Positions 7,892 to 15,053 of a stretch of DNA of 59,661 nucleotides are shown here, piece after piece. Position 1 is the first letter of the stretch. Each line of letters begins with the position of its first letter. The notes below the pieces were generated by a model. It was not told where the DNA came from. It ran no database searches and saw nothing but the letters and a program-made list of their open reading frames with translations. A program made the translations under genes and the position numbers. Origin of the DNA: JAWLHU01 sp049325315. GTDB taxonomy: Bacteria > Bacillota > Sulfobacillia > Symbiobacteriales > Symbiobacteriaceae. The stretch covers positions 1 to 59,661 of the forward strand of contig JBMONB010000153.1 of assembly GCA_049325315.1 (NCBI GenBank), in the 5' to 3' direction.

Positions 7892-9253
7892 TCACGCAAC
7901 CAGCCCCAGCACCAGGGTGGCGATGGTGAAGTAGACGAGCATCGCGGAGGTGTCGGTCACGGTGGCCATGAACGGGCCGGAGGCCACCGCCGGGTCGAGG
8001 CCCAGTTTCTGGAGCATTACGGGCACCACCGAGCCGGCCGCCTTGGCCAGCATCAGGTTGAGCGAAATCGCCAGGCCCACGATCAGGCCGATCCAGACCG
8101 AGCCGTGCCACAGGGTGGCGGTCGCCCCGAGGGCGACGCCACAGAGCAGGCCGATGGAGAGGCCGAGGCGCGCCTCGCGCCAGACCACCCGCCAGAAAAG
8201 CGAGGCGTCCACCTCGCCCGTAGCGAGGCCGCGCACCATAACGGTCAGTGCCTGGGTAGCTGCGTTGCCCGCCCCGCCGGCCATGGTGGTAATGAAGACC
8301 GCCAGGGCCGGAACGTTGTCCATCAGCGGGTTGAAGTGCTCGATCACCTTGCCGGAGACCAGGCTGAGGAAGAGCAGGCCCATGAGCCAGGGCAGACGGG
8401 CCTTGACCGAGGGCCAGATACCGGCCTCCAGGTCCATGTCCGGCTCTGTCTCCGAGACGCCACCGGCCCGGTAGAGGTCCTCGGTGGCCTCTTCTTCGAG
8501 GACGTCGATGACATCGTCAACCGTAACGATACCGCGGAGGACATCTAGATCATCGACGACCGGCACGGCCAGCAGGTTATACCGCTTGACCATGCGGGCG
8601 ACCTCTTCCTGGTCCTCGTTGACGTGGACCGAGAGGACCGTCGACCGCATGATATCCTTCACCAGCGCCTTGGGGGAGGCGACGATCAGCTCCCGCAGGG
8701 AGAGCACGCCCACCAGCTGCTCCCGGCCGTTCACCACGTAGACGTAGTAGGCCGTCTCAGCGGCGGGGGCGAGGCGGCGTAGCTCATCGATCGCCTCTTC
8801 CGCTGTCAGGCTCGAGTGAACAGAGATATATTCGGTGGTCATGATGCCGCCGGCGGTGTCCGGGCGGAAGCCCAGCAGTTCCCGCACATCGGTGGCATCC
8901 TCGTCATCCATCAGTTCAAGAATGGCTCCCGCCTGGTGCGGCGGCAGTTCGCCGACCATGTCCGCCACATCGTCGGCCGACATCTCGTCGAGAATCGCCT
9001 CCGCCCGCTCCTCGGTCAGGGCCTGGAGGATCTTCGCCTGATCCTCGGGCTCCATCTCCGCGATCGCCTCTGCGGCCGCCTCCTCCGTGAGGAGGTGGAG
9101 CACAGCCGAGCGCTGCTCATCTTCCAGCTCCTCCAGAATCTCCGCCAGGTCCGCCGGATGAAGGGGGGCCAGGAGCTCGCGCAGCTCATCTTCACGCCGC
9201 TGCTGGAGAAGAACAATCGTCTGATCCAGCGTGCCGACAAGTTCCTGATCCAT
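7892..9253 (-). CDS. mgtE: Magnesium transporter MgtE
   Basis: Mg2+ channel/transporter of 453 residues, the normal MgtE length. An N-terminal acidic superhelical domain (residues about 1-130; PADLAEILEEL, LLTEEAAAEAIAEM) senses cytoplasmic Mg2+. Two CBS domains follow (about 135-255). Five membrane helices form the pore (about 285-453), with the conserved AGGAGNAATQALTVMVRGLATGE stretch. The start ATG at 9253 follows GGAGG. The mRNA appears to carry a leader of about 300 bases with a terminator 45 bases before the start codon, so expression is probably controlled by attenuation. Confidence 0.95.
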   Translation of the reverse strand: MDQELVGTLDQTIVLLQQRREDELRELLAPLHPADLAEILEELEDEQRSAVLHLLTEEAAAEAIAEMEPEDQAKILQALTEERAEAILDEMSADDVADMVGELPPHQAGAILELMDDEDATDVRELLGFRPDTAGGIMTTEYISVHSSLTAEEAIDELRRLAPAAETAYYVYVVNGREQLVGVLSLRELIVASPKALVKDIMRSTVLSVHVNEDQEEVARMVKRYNLLAVPVVDDLDVLRGIVTVDDVIDVLEEEATEDLYRAGGVSETEPDMDLEAGIWPSVKARLPWLMGLLFLSLVSGKVIEHFNPLMDNVPALAVFITTMAGGAGNAATQALTVMVRGLATGEVDASLFWRVVWREARLGLSIGLLCGVALGATATLWHGSVWIGLIVGLAISLNLMLAKAAGSVVPVMLQKLGLDPAVASGPFMATVTDTSAMLVYFTIATLVLGLVA

Positions 9254-9297
9254 TGGCCGCTACCTCCTTGCGTGGCTCGGGCTGGTCGCGGCACGCG

Positions 9298-9330
9298 AAA
9301 AAGCGGCCGCGCGGAGGCCCGCACGGCCGC
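9298..9330 (-). terminator. Leader terminator just upstream of mgtE
   Basis: On the minus strand, a 12-bp stem (arms 9319-9330 and 9303-9314, with one G-T pair) and a four-base loop is followed directly by TTTTT at 9302-9298. The stem ends about 45 bases before the mgtE ATG and well after the predicted promoter, so it must be read through for mgtE expression. This is the hallmark of a riboswitch or attenuator expression platform. Confidence 0.8.
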
Positions 9331-9342
9331 GGCAAGGCACGG

Positions 9343-9409
9343 GAACAGCAAGTCTAGGGGATGCGCATCACGCGGAGAGGGCGATGCGTATCACCTGGAC
9401 GTGCTGTTC
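9343..9409 (-). ncRNA. Long imperfect hairpin in the mgtE leader RNA
   Basis: On the minus strand, GAACAGC (9409-9403) pairs with GCTGTTC (9349-9343). Inside it GTC/GAC, AGG/CCT and a ten-base GATACGCATC/GATGCGCATC helix also pair, giving an almost continuous stem closed by a 13-base loop. It is positioned as an aptamer or anti-terminator ahead of the terminator. I could not match the conserved M-box (ykoK) Mg2+ riboswitch with confidence; only a short GAGGCCCCTGCATG stretch (around 9418-9431) recalls it. Confidence 0.5.
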
Positions 9410-9484
9410 GAGGCGGCGGCAGCATGCAGGGGCCTCTGTAGTGTTCCGCATTGCTGGTCGACTCAGACTCGGGCCCGCGTCCAT
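9368..9484 (-). CDS. Candidate 38-residue leader peptide of mgtE
   Basis: An ATG at 9484 lies behind a very strong GAGGAGGTGG box and opens 38 codons (beginning MDAGPSLSRPAMRNTTEA) ending in TGA at 9368. The ORF is wholly inside the untranslated leader of mgtE and its 3' half overlaps the long hairpin, so ribosome position could alter RNA folding. Leader peptides with early Asp/Pro codons control mgtA in enterobacteria (MgtL); here the parallel is an inference only. Confidence 0.35.
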   Translation of the reverse strand: MDAGPSLSRPAMRNTTEAPACCRRLEQHVQVIRIALSA

Positions 9485-9512
9485 GCTCCACCACCTCCTC
9501 TCGAAAACCGTC

Positions 9513-9531
9513 GGGCGCCTGTGGGGCGCCC
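9513..9531 (-). promoter_or_regulatory. 5'-proximal hairpin of the mgtE leader
   Basis: GGGCGCC, a five-base loop, then GGCGCCC: a perfect 7-bp stem near the 5' end of the predicted mgtE transcript. It is probably part of the structured leader or a stability element. Confidence 0.4.
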
Positions 9532-9561
9532 ACATTGTTTTGTAAAAACCAGACGCCTTTT

Positions 9562-9590
9562 ATTGTAGACCTGCTGCCTGGCCGATGCAA
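9562..9590 (-). promoter_or_regulatory. Sigma-A-type promoter for mgtE
   Basis: Minus-strand TTGCAT (9590-9585), a 17-base spacer and TACAAT (9567-9562). It places transcription initiation near 9555, about 300 bases before the mgtE ATG. Confidence 0.65.
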
Positions 9591-9595
9591 CCCAA

Positions 9596-10324
9596 TCACG
9601 GAAGGTGATCCCTCACAAATTCATAAACGGCGCTCATGGCATCCTTCCGGTAGAGCAGTTCCGGGTGGCCCGCCCGGGGAACCACCTGGAGCCGTGCGCC
9701 GGGCACCGCAGCCACCAGGTTCTGCGCCTGGCCCAGCGAGACCATCTGGTCCCGATCGCCCTGCACCACCAGGACCGGAATCTCAATTCGGGCCAGCCCC
9801 GCCGGGTCGAAGCCGGGCCAGGTGGTCAGGAGCTCGCCCAGCGAGACAGCAAGCTCTTCCCAGGTCTGCTCCACGTGTTTCCCCGCGAGCTGCTCGGCCC
9901 AGAGGGGCGAGCGGGCCTGAATGTTAGCCGGGTCAAAGGTCACCCGCGCCCGGCTGGCCGGGCGGATGCGTGAGGCCAGCACCACCAGGCCGCCCGCCAG
10001 GCCCCGCCGGGCCAGCTCGATCGCCACGATGCCTCCCAGGCTGTAGCCGACCAGCCAGGGCCGCTCCAGGCCCAGGTAGGTCATGAGGGCTTCGATATCA
10101 TCCGCCAGCTGCGGCAGCGAGAGGGAGCGGGCCGGATTCGCCGTTCGACCGTGCCCCCGCAGGTCCACGGCGATCAGGCGCAGGCCCAGTGGGGAGAGCA
10201 GTTCCCGCAGCGGCTCCATCGACTCAGCGGTCTGGAGGGCGGCGTGGAGCAGCAGCATGGGCCGGCCATCTGCCGGCCCCGATTCGGTGTAGTAGAGACG
10301 GGTTCCCGCCACGGGAAGATACAC
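9596..10324 (-). CDS. Alpha/beta-fold hydrolase
   Basis: Single-domain hydrolase of 242 residues with the oxyanion motif region LLHAALQ near residue 26, the nucleophile elbow GYSLGG (Ser near 92), an acid in VVQGDRDQMVS and a catalytic His in RAGHPELL close to the C-terminus. All three catalytic elements are present, so an active esterase, lipase or peptidase-type hydrolase is likely; the substrate cannot be told. The GTG start at 10324 has an AAGGGG box about ten bases upstream. It is monocistronic and divergent from the next gene. Confidence 0.85.
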   Translation of the reverse strand: MYLPVAGTRLYYTESGPADGRPMLLLHAALQTAESMEPLRELLSPLGLRLIAVDLRGHGRTANPARSLSLPQLADDIEALMTYLGLERPWLVGYSLGGIVAIELARRGLAGGLVVLASRIRPASRARVTFDPANIQARSPLWAEQLAGKHVEQTWEELAVSLGELLTTWPGFDPAGLARIEIPVLVVQGDRDQMVSLGQAQNLVAAVPGARLQVVPRAGHPELLYRKDAMSAVYEFVRDHLP

Positions 10325-10587
10325 GAATTCGAACCCCTTTCCTTCAGGTGATAGCGAACCTCCCTTACCCTCAGACGTTTTTCAGCAAGGCAGAGAGATG
10401 CCACAGGCCTCTGTTTGGGGGCGCCGCTGGCGCGGTTACATCTCTTTCTCCAACCTCAACCCAACCGTTTCCAATCAGCAGGAGATAGCGCTTCCATACA
10501 GAATATACTAATTATGGTCATGATGGTAGATGACTGTAAACAACGTGCTGGGGCCGACCAGCGCGCCGGATGGGAGGACGACAACCG

Positions 10588-11688
10588 ATGCAGCTCTTTC
10601 TGACCAATCGTGACGGGTTCGGGCAGATTCCCTGCCCGAGGTGCAGCCGCCCGCTGCTGCTTGCACTGAGCCGGAAGGGCCGGTGGCTGGTGAGCTACCG
10701 TACCGGCTTCCGGGTCCGAGCTGGGAAAGAGGCGATGCTTGTCTGCCCGGACCTGGCGTGTGACCACGTCGAAAGGGTGCGCATTGCTGCCCGGTCGGGT
10801 GATGCCGTCGCCTTCAACCCGTGGAGCGCATCGCTGCACTTCGGCGAACCCCACCAATATGCCAACGCCCGCAGGACGCTGTCCGAGGTCTGGGAACAGG
10901 TCGTCCAACTGAAGCAGGAGTACGACCAGACGGGGAACCCGAAGATTCCCTCCCTCTTTCGCTTCTGGCGGGAGGAGTACCGTCTGAAGTACTGGGGCCT
11001 GCGCTATACCCTGCAGCAGGCGCATGAGCGGAAGTCCGAGGTGGTCTGCGTCGGCAAGGGCTGGAAGATGCAGGGGCGGGTCGTGAGTCTGGTGGACCGC
11101 GGCCTGTTGATCGAACCCGGTGAGGGTGGCGAGCCTGTCTACATTGCCCTCGGCACTCTGACCGGGACGGGCCATGTCTGGTCCGGGCCGTGGCCCTTCA
11201 AGCGCCCTGCCCTGCGCTTCGATTTCGGCGGGGGCGGGAGCGCGACGCTCGGTGCTTACAGCCACAATCCGCCCCAGCGGTTCGCTGTGGTCGGGGGCCA
11301 CTCGGTCGAGTTGCTCTCCGTCTCCCCCGGCGGCGTCTGCCAGGTGGCGACTTCGGATCCCCATGTCGCCCGGGCACTGCACCTCTGGGGAGATAACGGG
11401 AGGCGCTTCACCGGCGAAGTGCCCGCCGTGCTGGTGGAGCGGGTCTACCGGGTGGTGCGCTACGCCCACGTCGGGGAGCACCGCCTCCACCTGATCTCCC
11501 AGGGCTTCGGGAGGGTTCGGGTGGAGACGAAGAGCCTGAAGACGGCCGAGGCGCTCCAGATGAACCGGTGCGCTGAGACCGCCCGCCGGTCGCTGCGCTG
11601 GTGGAAGGAATACGCCCTGAGCGACATCACCCTGGAGGTGGTGGAGATCCCCGACCGCCTGATCCGCCGTTCCCGGCAGATTCGCTAA
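10588..11688 (+). CDS. Hypothetical protein with N-terminal zinc-finger-like cysteines
   Basis: A protein of 366 residues that I do not recognise. Near the N-terminus CPRC (about residue 13) and CPDLACDH (about 50) form a plausible two-knuckle zinc ribbon; the rest is a soluble, Arg/Val-rich mixed fold without membrane helices or signal peptide. The C-terminal third contains repeated hydrophobic strands (VYRVVRYAHVGEHRLHLI). The ATG at 10588 is preferred because GGGAGG lies 12-16 bases upstream; an in-frame ATG overlaps that box. A hairpin terminator follows. The gene stands alone between a hydrolase and a spore-type hydrolase, which gives no functional clue. Confidence 0.65.
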   Translation: MQLFLTNRDGFGQIPCPRCSRPLLLALSRKGRWLVSYRTGFRVRAGKEAMLVCPDLACDHVERVRIAARSGDAVAFNPWSASLHFGEPHQYANARRTLSEVWEQVVQLKQEYDQTGNPKIPSLFRFWREEYRLKYWGLRYTLQQAHERKSEVVCVGKGWKMQGRVVSLVDRGLLIEPGEGGEPVYIALGTLTGTGHVWSGPWPFKRPALRFDFGGGGSATLGAYSHNPPQRFAVVGGHSVELLSVSPGGVCQVATSDPHVARALHLWGDNGRRFTGEVPAVLVERVYRVVRYAHVGEHRLHLISQGFGRVRVETKSLKTAEALQMNRCAETARRSLRWWKEYALSDITLEVVEIPDRLIRRSRQIR

Positions 11689-11699
11689 ACGGAGCAAGT

Positions 11700-11724
11700 G
11701 GGTGCATCCGCCTGGGATGCACCC
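11700..11724. terminator. Bidirectional hairpin between convergent genes
   Basis: Perfect 10-bp arms (GGGTGCATCC at 11700-11709 and its complement at 11715-11724), followed on the plus strand by TTCTGGTCTT. It separates the zinc-ribbon hypothetical gene from the convergent LysM hydrolase. Confidence 0.7.
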
Positions 11725-11732
11725 TTCTGGTC

Positions 11733-12896
11733 TTACTGGGCCGGGCGTTTGGTGACGGTGAAGAGACTCTGAAGCAGCTGCCAGTTCTGTGGGAAGGGAA
11801 GCCCCAGCTTCCAATAGCTGATCCCCCGGAGGCCCATCTCCCGGATCAGGTCGAACTTGGCCCGAATTGACCTGGCGTCCTCAAACCAGACCTCATGACT
11901 CCGGCCCTGGTCATCCACATAGGTGAAGTGGGGAGCCTGGGCCCGGGGGTCGTACTCGATCGGAGAGCCCTCGGCAACCGCCAGCCGCACCGCCTCCTGA
12001 GGGCTGAGCGCCCGCGCATAAGGACCTCCCGGCCGGTAGGGCAGCGTCCAGTCGTAGCCGTAAAGGTTCTGCCCCATCATGATCTTCTCCCGGGGAATGG
12101 CGGTGACAGCGTAGTCCAGCACCCGCCGCACCTCGTTGATCGGGGAGACCGCCATGGGCGGGCCGCCGCTGTACCCCCACTCGTAGGTCATTAACACCAC
12201 GAAGTCGACAATCTCCCCGTGGGCGGGGTAGTCGTGCGCCTCGTACCAGCCTCCCCGCTGGGCGGCGCTCACCTTGGGCGCCAGGGCGGTGGAGATCAGC
12301 GCTCCCTCCCGGTGAACCCGGTCGGCAGCCCTTCGCAGGAAGGCGTTGTAGGCCTCCCGGTCCTCAGGCCGCAGGAACTCGAAGTCGAAATGTACATCGC
12401 GAAAGCCAATCTGCCGGATGTACCCGGCGATCTCGTCGAGCAGTCGCTGCTGGACCGCCGGGTCGTTCAGAATCACCCGGCCCAGCTCGGCGCTGAAGGC
12501 CCCCTCCTCCAGGTTGGTCACCACCAACATGAGCGTGGCCCGGTTCTGCCGGGCGATGGCGGGCAGGTCATTCAGCGGCGGAGGGTCTAGACGGCCGTCA
12601 CGCTGAACCTGGAAGCTGAAGGGCGCCAGGTAGGTAAGCAGGGGAGCCGCCTCCCGGGAAGCGGTAATCAGCCTGGGCGAGACCTCCTCCCCCATTGGCT
12701 CCACATAAGCGTTCACCTCAATGGCGCGCCGCGGGACTGGCCGCGGCACGGGCCCCGGGATCACGAGCGCCTGCCCAGGCGCCAAGTAGGGCAGGTCCTG
12801 AATCTGATTCGCCTGCTCAATCGCCGGCGCGCTCACGCCATAAGCCCGGGCCACGTCGTACAGCGACTGCCCCGGTTGGACCACGTGGATCTGCAT
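11733..12896 (-). CDS. LysM and GH18 family cortex-lytic-type hydrolase
   Basis: 387 residues. One LysM domain sits at the extreme N-terminus (MQIHVVQPGQSLYDVARAYG to about residue 48), followed by a glycoside hydrolase 18 domain with the DVHFDFEFL catalytic strand carrying the acid Glu, and C-terminal barrel strands ending in GISYWKLGLPFPQNW. The architecture matches YaaH/SleL-type N-acetylglucosaminidases of spore coat and germination. The start at 12896 places LysM at residue 1, as in that family; the ribosome binding site (CGGAG) is modest. No secretion signal, as usual for proteins deposited from the mother cell. Confidence 0.85.
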   Translation of the reverse strand: MQIHVVQPGQSLYDVARAYGVSAPAIEQANQIQDLPYLAPGQALVIPGPVPRPVPRRAIEVNAYVEPMGEEVSPRLITASREAAPLLTYLAPFSFQVQRDGRLDPPPLNDLPAIARQNRATLMLVVTNLEEGAFSAELGRVILNDPAVQQRLLDEIAGYIRQIGFRDVHFDFEFLRPEDREAYNAFLRRAADRVHREGALISTALAPKVSAAQRGGWYEAHDYPAHGEIVDFVVLMTYEWGYSGGPPMAVSPINEVRRVLDYAVTAIPREKIMMGQNLYGYDWTLPYRPGGPYARALSPQEAVRLAVAEGSPIEYDPRAQAPHFTYVDDQGRSHEVWFEDARSIRAKFDLIREMGLRGISYWKLGLPFPQNWQLLQSLFTVTKRPAQ

Positions 12897-12995
12897 CGCA
12901 CTCCGCCCCCGTCTTGGCACAGTATGTCGCCCCATGTTATGCAGAGGAGCGGTCGGGTGCTACGGCCGCCGCCTGCGTATTGCATAAAGACCCCC

Positions 12996-13024
12996 TTGAC
13001 ATTCTGGCAGGCACCCCTCAATAT
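12996..13024 (+). promoter_or_regulatory. Promoter for the TetR gene
   Basis: A consensus TTGACA at 12996-13001, a 17-base spacer and CAATAT at 13019-13024. The following TTGTTTGTCCGGTCAGTCAA stretch (13025-13044) is loosely palindromic and is a candidate autoregulatory operator. Confidence 0.55.
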
Positions 13025-13064
13025 ATTGTTTGTCCGGTCAGTCAATGAATGAGGAGTGGTTGCC

Positions 13065-13667
13065 GTGGCCCGTATCGCCAAACCCGAAGAGGTCGCCCGC
13101 ATGCGCACGAAGCTGATCCGTGCCGCCTACGAGGAGATGGTTGCCAAGGGCTGCCAGGCGGTCACCATTGGCGACGTCGCCCGGCGGGCGGGGGTCTCCA
13201 AGGGCCTCCCCCTCTACTACTTCGCCTCGAAAGAAGAGCTTCTCGCCGCGGTCATGGAGCGCACGACCCAGCTGATCATCCTTCGGGTAAAGCGTGCACT
13301 ACGGTCCAAGCGGGAGCCGCTGGCCCAGATCGAGGCCTACCTGGAGGCCATGATCCTCAGAGGCGACCATCACCGGGACTTCTACCGGGTCTACCTGGAC
13401 TTCCTCAACCTCGGGCTGCGCAATCCCCGCATCGGCGCCACGGCCCGTGAGTTCCTGGTGGACTGCCGGGCGATCGAAGAGCAGATCATCGCCGCAGGCA
13501 TCGCGGCAGGGCAGTTCCGGCCTGACCTGGACCCGGTACAGGGCTCCGCCGCAGTGCGGGGGCTGATCGACGGCCTCAGCCTCCAGTGGCTCTTTCACCC
13601 CGATGAACCCTTTGAGTCCTTCCGGCTCCGGCTCCGGGCAGCGGTGCTGCACTATCTCGCCGCATAG
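13065..13667 (+). CDS. TetR/AcrR-family transcriptional regulator
   Basis: 200 residues. The N-terminal helix-turn-helix domain contains VTIGDVARRAGVSKGLPLYYFASKEELLAAV (residues about 30-60), the TetR signature. A C-terminal ligand-binding helical domain follows, containing a TetR_C-like segment (REFLVDCRAIEEQIIAAGIAAGQF). GTG at 13065 is chosen because AGGAG lies eight bases before it; an earlier GTG would touch that box. The DJ-1/PfpI gene begins 16 bases later, so the regulator probably controls its own operon with it. Confidence 0.87.
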   Translation: MARIAKPEEVARMRTKLIRAAYEEMVAKGCQAVTIGDVARRAGVSKGLPLYYFASKEELLAAVMERTTQLIILRVKRALRSKREPLAQIEAYLEAMILRGDHHRDFYRVYLDFLNLGLRNPRIGATAREFLVDCRAIEEQIIAAGIAAGQFRPDLDPVQGSAAVRGLIDGLSLQWLFHPDEPFESFRLRLRAAVLHYLAA

Positions 13668-13683
13668 AAAAGGGGAGGGTCCC

Positions 13684-14543
13684 ATGAAGATCGCGATTTT
13701 GCTGTATCAGGGTGTTACGGCGCTGGATGCCGTTGGCCCGTACGAGGTCCTGAGCCGGGTGCCGGGCGCCACGGTCCACTTTGTTGCCAAGAGCGTGGAG
13801 CCCATTGTGACCGATACCGGCATGCTGACCCTTCTGCCGGAGCTGACCCTGGAGCAGCTCCCGGACCCCGATGTGCTCCTGATTCCCGGGGCGTCAGAGG
13901 GCTACCGGGCGGCCATGGCCGACGAGGCGATCATCGAATGGGTCCGGGGAGCTCATGCCACCTCCCGCTGGACAACCTCGGTCTGTACCGGGGCGCTGAT
14001 TCTCGGGGCAGCCGGGATTCTGAACGGCCTCGAGGCCACTACGCACTGGGCCGCCAGCCGCTTCCTCCCCCTGTTCGGGGCCCGCTACTCCGCCCAGCGG
14101 GTGGTCAAGCAGGGCAAGGTGATCACCGCTGCCGGCGTCTCAGCCGGTATCGACATGGCCCTGAGCTTCGCCGCGGACCTGGCGGGCCAGGAAACCGCCG
14201 AGGCGATCCANNNNNNNNNNNNNNNNNNNNNNNNNNNNNNNNNNNNNNNNNNNNNNNNNNNNNNNNNNNNNNNNNNNNNNNNNNNNNNNNNNNNNNNNNN
14301 NNNNNNNNNNGCTACTCCGCCCAGCGGGTGGTCAAGCAGGGCAAGGTGATCACCGCTGCCGGCGTCTCAGCCGGTATCGACATGGCCCTGAGCTTCGCCG
14401 CGGACCTGGCGGGCCAGGAAACCGCCGAGGCGATCCAACTGCTGATCGAGTACGACCCACAGCCCCCCTTCGACGCGGGGGCGCCCCATAAGGCGCAGGA
14501 AGCGGTGGCCAAGCAGGCCAAGCGCATGCTGACCGGGCGCTGA
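13684..14543 (+). CDS. DJ-1/PfpI-family protein, interrupted by an assembly gap
   Basis: Class I glutamine amidotransferase-like protein. It begins MKIAILLYQGVTALDAVGPYEVL and carries the nucleophile-elbow Cys in TSVCTGALILGAAG, typical of the ThiJ/PfpI group close to AraC-type amidases and isocyanide hydratases. A run of 100 N (14211-14310) interrupts it. The 127 bases before and after the gap are identical; if they are one overlap, the gene collapses by 227 bases to a continuous 210-residue protein in frame through the real stop. The function within the family is unknown; it probably shares an operon with the TetR gene. Confidence 0.8.
14084..14210 (+). repeat. Left copy of the 127-bp gap-flanking duplication
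   Basis: Identical base for base to 14311-14437. It abuts the N run and is almost certainly an assembly overlap rather than a biological repeat. Confidence 0.9.
14211..14310. other. Scaffold gap (100 N)
   Basis: Exactly 100 undefined bases, the conventional placeholder for a gap of unknown size, inside the DJ-1/PfpI gene. Confidence 0.99.
14311..14437 (+). repeat. Right copy of the 127-bp gap-flanking duplication
   Basis: Exact copy of 14084-14210. Its length of 127 equals the largest k-mer commonly used by short-read assemblers, which supports an unmerged contig overlap. Confidence 0.9.
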
Positions 14544-14596
14544 TCATCGGACATGTACGCCCATGAGGGGGCATATACGGGGAGGAAGGCTGCCAG

Positions 14597-15007
14597 TTGG
14601 TCTGGAGCCGGGTGGCCGCGGAGAAGAAGCTGATCCCGGCATGGGATATCCTGCTGGTCGACTTGCGCTCACTCTTCCTGGAAGCGACCCCGGCCCAGTT
14701 CCACCGCGAGTGCTTCGGCGCCGACGGTCGGTTCCGGGTCGGACCGGTGCTGCCAGAGTTCGAAGAGCTGTTTGCCGCCATGGCAGCACAGACGGACCGG
14801 AAGGCGCTCCTGGCCGCTGCGCGGAAGATCGACCAGTACGCCTACCAGGAGTCACTGGCGATCTTCCTCTGCTTCCCCGAGGCGCTCTATGCCGTGAACA
14901 ACCACGTCGATTTCCGCCCATACCGCACCGCACTGGAGTTGGCCGAGACAAGTGTCGACCCGCTTCACTGGTCATGTTCCTCGGGGCGACCACTCGGCAT
15001 AACATAA
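14597..15007 (+). pseudogene. C-terminal remnant of a family 5 peptide-binding protein
   Basis: 136 codons from a TTG at 14597 behind GGGGAGGAAGG. The protein resembles the last part of dipeptide/oligopeptide ABC solute-binding proteins: ATPAQFHRECFGADGRFRVG, then a helix with KIDQYAYQESLAIFLCFPEALYAVNNHVDF and YRTALELAETSVDPLHWS. The usual 400-residue N-terminal part and signal peptide are absent, and the last ten codons look frameshifted past the normal Trp-Ser end. I read it as a decayed fragment; the ribosome binding site leaves open a short expressed protein. Confidence 0.6.
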
Positions 15008-15053
15008 CACCGTACGACAGAGCCTGAACCACCCTGACAGGAGGAGTAGCGGA

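Noticed and set aside
6208..7899. 563-codon minus-strand ORF opposite the ABC permeases
   Set aside because: Antisense shadow rich in Gln, Gly, Asp and His with no recognisable domain.
9360..9394. GATGCGCATCAC / GATGCGTATCAC as a direct-repeat operator
   Set aside because: The two copies are better explained as opposing strands of one long leader hairpin (9343-9409).
9354..9599. 81-codon minus-strand ORF in the mgtE leader
   Set aside because: It lacks a ribosome site at its start and spans the promoter; the 38-codon ORF in a different frame has a far better start.
14084..14437. Biological tandem duplication within the DJ-1/PfpI gene
   Set aside because: Perfect identity, a k-mer-like length of 127 and a standard 100-N spacer favour an assembly artefact.
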